Below are positions 36,451 through 44,159 of a stretch of DNA of 64,000 bases, piece after piece. The notes beneath the pieces were generated by a model. The model worked only from the letters and a program-made list of their open reading frames with translations, was not told the origin of the DNA and ran no database searches. The stretch spans positions 1 to 64,000 of the forward strand of contig REAZ01000007.1 of assembly GCA_004294445.1 (NCBI GenBank). Direction: 5' to 3'. The stretch comes from Cytophagales bacterium. GTDB lineage: Bacteria > Bacteroidota > Bacteroidia > Cytophagales > Thermoflexibacteraceae. Each line of letters begins with the position of its first letter. Positions within the stretch are counted from its first letter, which is position 1. A program made the position numbers and the translations under genes.

Positions 36451-37176
36451 TTAAACCGCTAATAGCTCCTCTTGTTCTATTCCTTTCTTCTCTTTTGCCT
36501 TCTCTATCAGCCAGTTACACCATTCGTCTATTCCCTGCCCAGAAGTGCTGGAAACGGTCATGTGTTCAATATCGGGGTTTACTTCTTTAGCATCTTTGAC
36601 GACTGCCTCTACCGAAAAAGGCAAGTATGGCAACAAATCAGACTTAGAAACCAGCATCATTTCACTTGTGAGGAACATTCTTGGGTATTTTTTTGGCTTG
36701 TCATCACCTTCGGTAGTGGCAATAAGTGTTACTCTGTAGTCTTCTCCAAGGTCAAAAGAGGCAGGGCAGACCAAGTTGCCTACATTCTCAATTATCAGAA
36801 TATCAGTACCTTCCAAATTTAGTTTTTGCATTGCTTGCCAAATCATCTGGGCTTCTAAGTGGCAGATACCACCTGTAACGATTTGTAAAGCATCAATACC
36901 TGTCTGACGAATACGGTCTGCATCTCTTTCGGTTTCGAGGTCGCCTACCAATACTTTTATAGTCAATTTATCTTTTAGCCTTCGAGCTGTTTCCTGCAAA
37001 AGCGTTGTTTTTCCGCTACCCGCCGAAGATACTATATTGATTAAGAGGATATTGCGTTTTGCTACTTCTTGGCGAATGGCATCAGCAACAAAATCATTTG
37101 CTTGTAAAAGGTGCATGGTGGTATTGTCGCATTGGACAGTACCTCTCATATTTTTTGAAGTGCGTATCATTCTCAT
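36451..37176 (-). CDS. hypB: Nickel-inserting GTPase HypB
   Basis: A 241-residue GTPase that, with HypA, inserts nickel. Walker A is SSAGSGKTTLLQET near residue 50, then VLVGDLETERDADRIRQTG with the metal-binding loop, GGICHLEAQMIW near 101, IIENVGNLVCPASFDLGED near 125, and VSKSDLLPYLPF near 180. There is no His-rich stretch, so this copy lacks a nickel-storage tail. It follows hypA by 15 nt. Confidence 0.95.
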   Translation of the reverse strand: MRMIRTSKNMRGTVQCDNTTMHLLQANDFVADAIRQEVAKRNILLINIVSSAGSGKTTLLQETARRLKDKLTIKVLVGDLETERDADRIRQTGIDALQIVTGGICHLEAQMIWQAMQKLNLEGTDILIIENVGNLVCPASFDLGEDYRVTLIATTEGDDKPKKYPRMFLTSEMMLVSKSDLLPYLPFSVEAVVKDAKEVNPDIEHMTVSSTSGQGIDEWCNWLIEKAKEKKGIEQEELLAV

Positions 37177-37191
37177 ATCTGTATTTTTTAT

Positions 37192-37533
37192 TTAGTCAAA
37201 ATGTACTCTTTCTATCAATAATTCAGTGCCTTGTACTATGTTATTACTCGGTTTTCCGCAGGCGCAAACGAATTTGTAATCCTTGATTTCGTTGGATTTA
37301 TCACATTCTTTGCAATATACCAAAATTGGTACAAGTAAAATATTTAATTTGACTTTCTCAAATTTGCCTTCTGTACTCACGACTGCCTCGAAAGCGGACT
37401 GCATGAGCATAGGCTCTACATTGGCAAGTAAGCCTACTTTGAGGTCAATTTTAGAGATTTTTTCCAATTCTTCTGCTGAAAAATTGCTCTCTAAGGTACG
37501 GAAAATACTGCGAACTAAGGATATTTCGTGCAT
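37192..37533 (-). CDS. hypA: Nickel chaperone HypA
   Basis: A 113-residue protein starting MHEISLVRS, whose His2 is the nickel ligand. The zinc site is formed by the pairs YCKEC near residue 74 and CACGKP near 90. Length fits. It starts just 2 nt before the TPR gene stop, so it is coupled to the upstream gene. Confidence 0.95.
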   Translation of the reverse strand: MHEISLVRSIFRTLESNFSAEELEKISKIDLKVGLLANVEPMLMQSAFEAVVSTEGKFEKVKLNILLVPILVYCKECDKSNEIKDYKFVCACGKPSNNIVQGTELLIERVHFD

Positions 37534-37534
37534 T

Positions 37535-39046
37535 TTAAAGTTCTTGTTTTAATTTTGCTAAATCTTTCAAATGCCTTTCTGCCTCTGCTATTAACTTTTC
37601 ATCATTTACTAAGTGCTTTATTTCCAGTGCTTTATTTAGCATTTCTTCGTACCTCGCTTGGTTAAAACTTTCCTCTTCGTTACCCACTAACCAATTTGCC
37701 TCTAAGTAATTAATCAGGGTCAAGGCACGTTCGTAAGGAAAATGTTTTGGAGTACGAATATTTAGTGCTTCCTCATATAACTCTATGGCTTTCTGGTAGT
37801 TATCTGCTTTTTTCATTTGCGGATAATTAGTCATTGCATTGGCATAATTATTACAAATCATGGCGTATTCATAGGGATAATTCTCTTTTGTGTAAAAATT
37901 TAATGATTCTTTGAAAGAAGTAGAAGAAAGTGCAGCCCAAACGCTGCGTTTTTTATCCTCGTCAGGCATTTCGGCGTATAATACTGCCAAACTGTGGTGT
38001 ATGTCAGCAAAAACGTCAGGCGCATTTTCTCTATCAAAAATCCGCAAGGCTTCTTGGAAAGCCTCCAAAGCGGGACGATAAAATTGAGGATTGCCATTTT
38101 TAGACCATGTGTAAAGCAAAGTTCCCTTGCGTAATAGGGCATTTCCAACCATTGCAGTCAGATTTTCTTCCTCTAAATATTTGATTGCCTTGCTGATATA
38201 GCCCAAAGATTCTGAAAAGCTATTTTCGATATTGGCAACAAAAGAAGCATCAATTAATAACATTCCTGCTTCTGCTTTTTTACCTTTTTGTTCGTAAAAT
38301 TGGAAAGTTTCCCATAAGTGTTTTTTCAAATTTTCGACTAATTTTTTGTCATAAGGAACAACCAATTTTTTTATTAAGACACTGACTAATACAGATTTAA
38401 GCGCGAATTTTGTATCTTCTTGTGGCGTTTCTAAAAGTGTTTTTTCCAACAAAATTTCTGCTGCATCTAATTTTTCTGCGTCTAAAAGAAAAGTAGCAAA
38501 ATGCTTTGCTGTAAATGCCTTGTAATCAATATTATCAGCACTTTCTATTGCCTTTTGGTAATAGTTTTCAATACTATCGATGGTATCAGGATTTTCCGTA
38601 TAAACGTAGTGTCTGATAATGGCGGCATTGTGATTAGCTCGGTAATTTTCATAGCTCTTGTTTTCCGTAAGTTCGGCGGTAAAATCCTGCCAATCAATGG
38701 GATAGCTTTGTAACAAACGTACAGAAATATCCCAGTCTTTTAATAATTGAGGCTCATCTGTAAGATATTCCCAAGTTTTTTCATAGTTGCCAAGCAAGCC
38801 AAATGCCATGCCTAATAAGGTTTCTTTTTTGAAAACAATCTTATTTGAAAATAGGTACGGTGGTAACTGATTATACCAGTCCAAACCAATACAAATTGTC
38901 TGATTTTCAATGATTAAAGATGTATTATCGGTATTATTTTTTTCACTAATTGGTTGTAAATCTACGACTTCATTTAAGCGATTTTCCGACTCGATGAATT
39001 GGCGAACAGTAGTGAACTGTTCAGTTGAAACATATAGAAATAGCAT
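37535..39046 (-). CDS. TPR protein inside the hydrogenase operon
   Basis: A 503-residue soluble protein made largely of helical pairs of TPR type, seen at about 150-490 (for example AFTAKHFATFLLDAEKLDAA, YEYAMICNNYANAMTNYPQM, YQKAIELYEEALNIR). The first 110 residues form a different acidic domain. The start overlaps the stop of the preceding 102-residue gene by 26 nt, and hypA follows 1 nt later, so it is a fixed part of the operon. TPR proteins have been reported beside group 2a hydrogenases in other phyla (from memory), suggesting an assembly scaffold. Role untested. Confidence 0.85.
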   Translation of the reverse strand: MLFLYVSTEQFTTVRQFIESENRLNEVVDLQPISEKNNTDNTSLIIENQTICIGLDWYNQLPPYLFSNKIVFKKETLLGMAFGLLGNYEKTWEYLTDEPQLLKDWDISVRLLQSYPIDWQDFTAELTENKSYENYRANHNAAIIRHYVYTENPDTIDSIENYYQKAIESADNIDYKAFTAKHFATFLLDAEKLDAAEILLEKTLLETPQEDTKFALKSVLVSVLIKKLVVPYDKKLVENLKKHLWETFQFYEQKGKKAEAGMLLIDASFVANIENSFSESLGYISKAIKYLEEENLTAMVGNALLRKGTLLYTWSKNGNPQFYRPALEAFQEALRIFDRENAPDVFADIHHSLAVLYAEMPDEDKKRSVWAALSSTSFKESLNFYTKENYPYEYAMICNNYANAMTNYPQMKKADNYQKAIELYEEALNIRTPKHFPYERALTLINYLEANWLVGNEEESFNQARYEEMLNKALEIKHLVNDEKLIAEAERHLKDLAKLKQEL

Positions 39047-39329
39047 GATTACTTTTTACTTTTAGCGTTCCTTTTGCGTCTTTTCGTATGCCACGTTGGA
39101 AAAGTTCGGCATAAGTTGTTGCTTTCCTTTCCGAATCGTAGTGGTCTATGAATCTACTCATAAATTGTAATGGATTCTCTATCCAAATATAAAGCATTGA
39201 CAAGTACCATCTTCCGTTTCGGAAAGAAATATAATAGCGTACTTCGCTGTCTTTGAGCCATTTGCCTTCTTTAATAAAACTCAAGTCTGATAAATAACCT
39301 TTGCTTTCTTTGGAAAATAGTAAATCCAT
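39021..39329 (-). CDS. Small protein in the hydrogenase operon
   Basis: A 102-residue basic, aromatic-rich protein (FIKEGKWLKDSEVRYYISFR; WYLSMLYIWIENPLQFMSRF). No cysteine pair that would suggest a cluster and no signal peptide. It is placed between the 123-residue gene (6 nt upstream) and the TPR gene (26 nt overlap). I do not recognise it. Its position in the operon suggests a hydrogenase accessory role. Confidence 0.75.
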   Translation of the reverse strand: MDLLFSKESKGYLSDLSFIKEGKWLKDSEVRYYISFRNGRWYLSMLYIWIENPLQFMSRFIDHYDSERKATTYAELFQRGIRKDAKGTLKVKSNHAISICFN

Positions 39330-39335
39330 TTTTTT

Positions 39336-39707
39336 TCAAAATTGTATGACAAGCATTTTTTTATTTCCTCTGATTTCGTATTCCATATTGCGGTCGGTAT
39401 TGGCTAACTCATTGTCTATCAATATTTCTTGTAAAGCAATACTCTTTTCATTCTGATGAGTCCTCTCTTTTATCATTTGTTGAGAAGGGTCATGCAGTTT
39501 TCGGAAAACTTCATCTGAATTAGGCACAATAAATAAGCGTTTTACGTCTGGCTTATAGGAAATATAAACGTGGTTTACATTCTCGAAAATATCATTTGCA
39601 ATTTCATCAGCGATGATTAGGTGCGTGTTTTTCAGATACACTTTCCCAATGGTTGCATTTTTTTCTTCTGCAAGCTGTGTCAAATATTTTTTTGGAGGTA
39701 TAAACAT
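39336..39707 (-). CDS. Small protein in the hydrogenase operon
   Basis: A 123-residue protein beginning MFIPPKKYLTQLAEEKNATI, with no signal peptide and a helical C-terminal half (about 60-100). The ATG at 39707 lies 13 nt after the protease stop; the frame could start upstream with TTG 39740, overlapping the protease gene, but ATG is preferred. Not recognised. Conserved position between protease and TPR gene would support a role in hydrogenase assembly. Confidence 0.72.
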   Translation of the reverse strand: MFIPPKKYLTQLAEEKNATIGKVYLKNTHLIIADEIANDIFENVNHVYISYKPDVKRLFIVPNSDEVFRKLHDPSQQMIKERTHQNEKSIALQEILIDNELANTDRNMEYEIRGNKKMLVIQF

Positions 39708-39720
39708 AGCAAATGATGAA

Positions 39721-40194
39721 TTATAAATTTTGAATGTCAAGTTTTATCAAATTTACTACCTTATCGCCTGCGTTTTTGACTTCTTCGCTGATTTGTACTT
39801 CTAATTTTATGTTTTCGATGGCTATCAAATATACCTGAATATCAGAGGGATAGTCCTCTTTCAATATTTTCTTGGCATAAGATAGGGCTTGATTCCACTT
39901 CAAACTGTGCAGGAATACCAAAGGATTATCCTCGATAGCACCCTCTACTTCGCTTGCTGGTAGTTTGAAAAGAGTGCCTACAGGCTCGTTAGAGTTAATG
40001 ACCGAGTCGACAATGATAATGCGCTGATGCCCTTTGAGCTGGAAAAGGACTTCAAATGCGGAAGTTCCCATATCAAGCAGGGAAACCTCCGCATTATTTT
40101 GAAGTTCTTTCTTTAATTGCTCAATCACATAAACACCAGCAACGTCATCACTGCGGACAGGATTTCCAAACCCCATGATGGCTGTTTTTGTCAT
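39721..40194 (-). CDS. hupW: [NiFe]-hydrogenase maturation protease
   Basis: A 157-residue endopeptidase of the HyaD/HybD/HupW family that cuts the C-terminal tail from the large subunit after nickel insertion. The start reads AIMGFGNPVRSDDVAGVYVI, with the conserved GxGNxxxxDD nickel-sensing residues; the second conserved segment is LLDMGTSAFEVLFQLKGHQR, then IIIVDSV. Its ATG shares a nucleotide with the hupL stop (TAATG), so the two are coupled. Symbol is by analogy with cyanobacterial HupW. Confidence 0.92.
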   Translation of the reverse strand: MTKTAIMGFGNPVRSDDVAGVYVIEQLKKELQNNAEVSLLDMGTSAFEVLFQLKGHQRIIIVDSVINSNEPVGTLFKLPASEVEGAIEDNPLVFLHSLKWNQALSYAKKILKEDYPSDIQVYLIAIENIKLEVQISEEVKNAGDKVVNLIKLDIQNL

Positions 40195-41789
40195 TAGAGT
40201 TTGAAACTTGTAAGTTCTTGTCCATTTTTGCCATCATGCGCATGAACAGTACATACTAAACAAGAGTCAAATGAACGCGCCACCATACCTACTTCTACGG
40301 GGTCATGTGGGTCTTCGATTTCTATGCCTGTAAGTGCTGCCTCTATTGGTCCGGGGTTTCCTGCTTCGTCATTTGGTCCCACATTCCAAGTAGTTGGGGC
40401 GATGACTTGGTAGTTTTTAATTACGCCATTTTCTATTTCTATCCAATGAGCCAATGCGCCGCGAGCCGCTTCTGTAGCCCCGAAACCCTGCCCATCTCTT
40501 TCTTCGGGCTTGATATAAAACTGTCCGTCCAAGTCAATTTGGGTGAGCCACTGATTAATCATTTCGTATAGCCTTGGTGCTTCATGCACGCGCGCCAAAG
40601 AACGAGTGAATACGCTTGGACCCATTTTTTGCATAATATCTCCAAAAAGAGGGTCTTGGATTTGGTGAGGAAGGTTAGCGGGATTGGCATTCATTATTAC
40701 CCTCGAAAGAGGTCCCGCTTCGGCTGCACTTCCCATGTATCTTGGTGCTTTTGCCCAGCTATATTTACTATCAAAATTGGTATTTATCAAGTTTTGAGAC
40801 TCTAACGGCGTAGGCATAGGCTCTGCCCAAGGGTGCGCCGCAGGTACATTTTCATACCAAGAGTGCTTTACGTGTTCCATCACTTGCTTATGGTCAAAAG
40901 CGTGATAGTTTTTGCCATCAAAGAAACCACTCGAAGAGATAAGTGCTTGATTACGACCTTCTATAGTTGGTTTATTGTATAAATCTTTGTGTAAGTATGT
41001 ACCATTTGCCAAAAATTTCCCTACACCTTGCCCAAATTTGTCTAAGCCAAACTGTATGCTTGCACGAATGAACAACCCTAAATCGCTATTGCGTTGAGAT
41101 TCGTTTTCTTCTACCCAAGCCATGAGGTTGTCCCAAGATTTGATTCGCAGGTAGCGTTCTATGGAGCAACCGAGCCAAGTAGTTTCGAGCCAATCGTGCC
41201 TAAATTGGTTCATAATCGCATGAGCGCGAGTAATATCTTTTAGAGTTGGGGCAGACATTACGCCACCCGGCACCATATAGCTTGAGTGAGGCCACTGTCC
41301 GCCGAAAATAGCATATACTTCTACAGGTCTGCCGCTTGCTACGACACCCGATTGGAAAGAAGTACCTACATAAGCGGCAAAACGCTTTACTACTTCGGGG
41401 TAAAGTGGTTTATTAGCAAACTTTTTGTTAGCTAAGTCTGTTGCAAAAATAGCATAAAACCAACGAGGAATACTTTGTATTGTTTCTGTAGCTTGTCCTA
41501 TTGCTCTTAGTAAGAGTGCGTTAGGTGTAAGTTGTGTTTTCCATGCGGTATCTAAGGCTGATGAGGCACAGTATAAATGTGAGCCACCACAAATACCGCA
41601 AATACGAGGCGTAACAATCAAACCAGATTGTGGGTCTTTGCCTTGCATAATTTTCTCGAAGCCTCTAAACATAGCGGCTTGTGTATGTGCGCGTGTTACT
41701 ACGCCATTTTCCATATAGACTTTTACGTCCAAATCGCCCTCTACACGCCCTACGGGAGATATATTGAGTTCTTTAACAATCGCTGTCAT
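40194..41789 (-). CDS. hupL: Group 2a [NiFe]-hydrogenase large subunit
   Basis: A 531-residue catalytic subunit. The N-terminal nickel ligands lie in RICGICGGSHLYCAS near residues 62-76, and the C-terminal ligands in DSCLVCTVHAHD near 511. A 15-residue tail after the His (from AHDGKN to the stop) is the peptide removed by the protease. The N-terminal VGRVEGDLDVKVYMENGVVT segment is that of the group 2a/uptake type. Together with hupS and no Tat signal, this predicts an H2-oxidising, cytoplasm-facing enzyme. Directly follows hupS. Confidence 0.95.
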   Translation of the reverse strand: MTAIVKELNISPVGRVEGDLDVKVYMENGVVTRAHTQAAMFRGFEKIMQGKDPQSGLIVTPRICGICGGSHLYCASSALDTAWKTQLTPNALLLRAIGQATETIQSIPRWFYAIFATDLANKKFANKPLYPEVVKRFAAYVGTSFQSGVVASGRPVEVYAIFGGQWPHSSYMVPGGVMSAPTLKDITRAHAIMNQFRHDWLETTWLGCSIERYLRIKSWDNLMAWVEENESQRNSDLGLFIRASIQFGLDKFGQGVGKFLANGTYLHKDLYNKPTIEGRNQALISSSGFFDGKNYHAFDHKQVMEHVKHSWYENVPAAHPWAEPMPTPLESQNLINTNFDSKYSWAKAPRYMGSAAEAGPLSRVIMNANPANLPHQIQDPLFGDIMQKMGPSVFTRSLARVHEAPRLYEMINQWLTQIDLDGQFYIKPEERDGQGFGATEAARGALAHWIEIENGVIKNYQVIAPTTWNVGPNDEAGNPGPIEAALTGIEIEDPHDPVEVGMVARSFDSCLVCTVHAHDGKNGQELTSFKL

Positions 41790-41800
41790 AATTTTTTGAT

Positions 41801-42760
41801 TTATTTAGAGGTTTCTTGAATTGCTCTGTTGGAAGGAAGTATTTTTTCCCAACCTGCACGCATATAGTATTTTAGTTTACTTTCTCCTGTCGGTACATCT
41901 TGAGGGAATATGCCTGCATATTTTAATGCTTTAAACACGCTACCTTTTACCAAGTCATGGTGAGGGAAGCCTGGTTCCGTACAGCCTAAGCAGGGGTGAT
42001 TAACACGCGTTTTGCTTGACTGACGATTCCAAAGAATACGGTTGCAACTTGCCCTTGTCATAGGACCTCGGCAGCCTACTTCATAGAATAAGCAACCGCC
42101 TCTTTTACCGAAATGACCATCTATTTTTTGAGCAAAATTATTTACGTTAGGGCAACCTGTCTGCACAAAATCAGTAAAAAATGTTTTAGGACGGTGATAT
42201 TCATCTACTAAAACGTCTTTGATTCTGCCTGTAGAAATGGCTACTAAGATTTGGGTAATCCAATCGGGGTGGGCAGGGCAACCCGGAATATTGATGACTG
42301 GCAAGCCTCCTTTAGATTTGTAATTTGCGCCCAAAAAACCACCTAATTTTTTCTTGTGAAACTGCATACCTGTAGATTCACTTGGGTTCGGAGGGACAGC
42401 GGGAATACCTCCCCATGTAGCACAATCACCGATAGCTACCACATAAGCAGCTACGCCCGACAGTTCTTTTATCCAATCTTTCATTGGGCGGTCGCAAAAG
42501 TAGTTCATTGTACCTGTGCCTTTCGGACCTTCGATAATAGAACCTTCATAGACCAAGATGTCTAACTGCTGTTTGCCTTTGATGAGGTCATTCATCAAGT
42601 CAGTAACTTGTTCCCCAATTTCTAAGCCTATTGAGGGGTGCCAAAGGATATTTACACCAAAATCTGTAACTAATTCTATTACAGTAGGTTCTTCGGCATT
42701 TAAGAAGGACATGGTATTACCACTACACGCCCCTCCTTGTAACCAGAGTACATTTGCCAT
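41801..42760 (-). CDS. hupS: Group 2a [NiFe]-hydrogenase small subunit
   Basis: A 319-residue electron-transfer subunit. It starts NVLWLQGGACSGNTMSFLNA then EEP, the exact style of cyanobacterial HupS, and has no Tat signal, which places it in group 2a. The usual second Cys of the proximal-cluster CxxC pair is Asn (ACSGN), as in group 2a enzymes. Further ligands lie in GDCATWGG, VINIPGCPAHPDWI, CLFYEVGCRGPMTRASCNRI and HPCLGCTEPGFP. The C-terminus is soluble. It is the first gene of the operon. Confidence 0.95.
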   Translation of the reverse strand: MANVLWLQGGACSGNTMSFLNAEEPTVIELVTDFGVNILWHPSIGLEIGEQVTDLMNDLIKGKQQLDILVYEGSIIEGPKGTGTMNYFCDRPMKDWIKELSGVAAYVVAIGDCATWGGIPAVPPNPSESTGMQFHKKKLGGFLGANYKSKGGLPVINIPGCPAHPDWITQILVAISTGRIKDVLVDEYHRPKTFFTDFVQTGCPNVNNFAQKIDGHFGKRGGCLFYEVGCRGPMTRASCNRILWNRQSSKTRVNHPCLGCTEPGFPHHDLVKGSVFKALKYAGIFPQDVPTGESKLKYYMRAGWEKILPSNRAIQETSK

Positions 42761-42809
42761 ATTTACTATGTTTTAATTAAATCATGAAAAACTAGGATTT
42801 TTGTAAGGA

Positions 42810-42842
42810 CAATACTACTAAATTTCTTACCTAAAAATCAAG
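42810..42842 (-). promoter_or_regulatory. Candidate promoter of the hydrogenase operon
   Basis: On the minus strand a CTTG (42839-42842) and TAGTATTG (42810-42817) lie 21 nt apart, resembling the Bacteroidota -33 TTG and -7 TAnnTTTG elements with one mismatch, about 50 bp before hupS. Weak evidence without transcript data. Confidence 0.3.
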
Positions 42843-42977
42843 AAAAACAAAATGAATTTAGTAATTTATATTTATTCTAAATTATTAATAATCAAGATAG
42901 TTATGATGTTTAATTTCATAGTCAAAAAGGATTTAAAGATTAAACAAATTGATGCTTTTGAAGAAAACATCAATTAC

Positions 42978-42996
42978 CCGTTATATTCTCCTACAC
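42978..42996 (-). repeat. Single iteron facing opposite to the main array
   Basis: Read on the minus strand the 19 bp is GTGTAGGAGAATATAACGG, one or two differences from the consensus of the array at 43328-44031. It lies 350 bp before the first direct copy and is inverted, as seen for operator or border iterons in other origins. Confidence 0.6.
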
Positions 42997-43144
42997 AAGC
43001 AAAATTTTGACATAAATCAGCAATAGAATTTGTTTTTCTCTTACCAATTACTAACTTTGTTGCACTACTTGAAGCGCAACAGGCTCTGCTGCGGAGCAAC
43101 CTGCGAGGAATAAGGTAGTTACCGACAACTCAGTGCCATTCTTT

Positions 43145-43168
43145 CTCAAAAATAAATTTATTTTTGAG
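43145..43168. repeat. Perfect 24-bp palindrome
   Basis: Arms CTCAAAAATAAA and TTTATTTTTGAG meet with no loop, followed by GGCTTTTTG. Could be a protein-binding operator or a weak terminator; it lies 390 bp upstream of hupS and 160 bp before the first direct iteron. Confidence 0.5.
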
Positions 43169-43351
43169 GCTTTTTGTTTTGTGCCTCCTTACAGTTTATA
43201 CTTTCTCACGAGCTACATTCAAATACCAAGTAAAATTGCAATTTATTAATACATCAAAATGAGTTAGAGGTAGAAATACCCAAAAAACCGCTATACATTA
43301 CTAAATATATTTAAGCTATATTATAGGGTGTAATTAAAAATAACGGATTCT

Positions 43352-43394
43352 AAAAAAAACAGGCGTTTTTAAGTAAAAAACGCCTGTTTTTTTT
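43352..43394. repeat. Perfect 19-bp hairpin inside the iteron array
   Basis: Arms 43352-43370 and 43376-43394 are fully complementary (core ACAGGCG/CGCCTGT with A/T flanks) around a 5-nt loop. It sits between the first and second iterons. With T or A runs on both sides it could stop transcription entering the array from either direction, or act as a single-strand or primosome signal. Confidence 0.75.
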
Positions 43395-43488
43395 TGTGTG
43401 ATGTGTAATTAAAAATAACGGATTCTTGCTGATGTGTAGTAATTTATAATTGATATTGCATAGTGTGTAAGAACTTATAACACGAGAT

Positions 43489-43600
43489 GTATTTTTTTAT
43501 AACGGTCTGACAAGCAGAAGTGTAAGAAATTATAACTGTAACTGCCGATAAGTGTATTTTTTTATAACGGTCTGACAAGCAGAAGTGTAAGAAATTATAA
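43489..43600 (+). repeat. 47-bp direct duplication within the array
   Basis: The stretch from 43489 to 43535 recurs at 43554-43600 with an exact 65-bp period, covering two iterons and the spacer CGGTCTGACAAGCAGAAG. It shows that the array grew by local duplication. Confidence 0.75.
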
Positions 43601-44012
43601 TGGAAATAATAGATTGTGTGTAATGCAATATAACCGTTTCTCAAATGCAGAAAACAGATAAAATAGTATTATTCCAAGAGACTTCTACTTATTTTACAAA
43701 CGTGTAAGAAAAAATAATGGATATTGTTGAAATATTAATTCTTCGCCAAAACGTGTGAGAAAATATAACGGATACTATGTTTTTTAATTTTTGATAAGCA
43801 ATAGGAGCAGATTTTTGCCAAAAAAGTAGGTAAAAATATATAAATAAGGCTCGTGTACAAAAAAATAACGGTTTTATGTTCTGATTACTTCGGAGAATAG
43901 AAATAAAATGAAGAATTTTTTGGAAAGTTATAACTTAAAGTATTACTTTAAATTGGTAATGTGTAAAAATATATAATGGTTTATTGCATTTATAATCAAA
44001 AAGTTATGTATT

Positions 44013-44021
44013 TGTGGATAA
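44013..44021 (-). promoter_or_regulatory. Perfect DnaA box overlapping the last iteron
   Basis: The plus-strand TGTGGATAA is the complement of the consensus DnaA box TTATCCACA. It overlaps the left part of the final iteron (44013-44031), the combination typical of iteron origins that need both Rep and DnaA. Confidence 0.7.
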
Positions 44022-44061
44022 AAAATAACGGTTTAATTACTTGTTGAACCTCCTCCCAAAA

Positions 44062-44096
44062 AAAGACTTCCTACACCCAAAGGATTGTAGGAAGTC
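44062..44096 (-). terminator. Intrinsic terminator after the PAP2 lipoprotein gene
   Basis: Arms GACTTCCTACA (44065-44075) and TGTAGGAAGTC (44086-44096) make a perfect 11-bp stem with a 10-nt loop. Read on the minus strand it is followed by an eight-T run, just after the minus-strand gene ending at 44160. Confidence 0.8.
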
Positions 44097-44159
44097 TGCG
44101 TATCACTTTTAAACTTTCACAAATATAACGAAAGTTTTAATAAATTATTATTTTTTGAA

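Larger units (their letters stand above)
43328..44031 (+). repeat. Array of fourteen 19-bp direct iterons (candidate replication origin)
   Basis: Copies of a 19-bp element close to GTGTAAGAAATTATAACGG start at 43328, 43403, 43434, 43465, 43487, 43520, 43552, 43585, 43618, 43702, 43753, 43853, 43961 and 44013, all in the same orientation. The best conserved parts are GTGTA at the left and TATAACGG or AATAACGG at the right. Eight consecutive copies (43403-43636) start 31, 31, 22, 33, 32, 33 and 33 bp apart, near whole helical turns, so a bound protein would sit on one face. The copies are too short and irregularly spaced for CRISPR. This is the arrangement of iteron-controlled plasmid origins. 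The binding protein is probably the Rep at 4186-5250, which is inference. Confidence 0.85.
42781..44159. other. 1.4-kb gene-free region holding the iteron array
   Basis: No plausible gene was found between hupS and the PAP2 lipoprotein gene. The region contains a palindrome at 43145-43168, a GC-richer patch around 43067-43105, the hairpin at 43352-43394, the iteron array, a DnaA box, and a terminator at its right end. The remainder is AT-rich. Confidence 0.8.

Noticed and set aside
43328..44031. CRISPR array
   Set aside because: Repeats are only 19 bp, vary in sequence, and are spaced irregularly from 3 to about 90 bp between copies; no cas genes are present.
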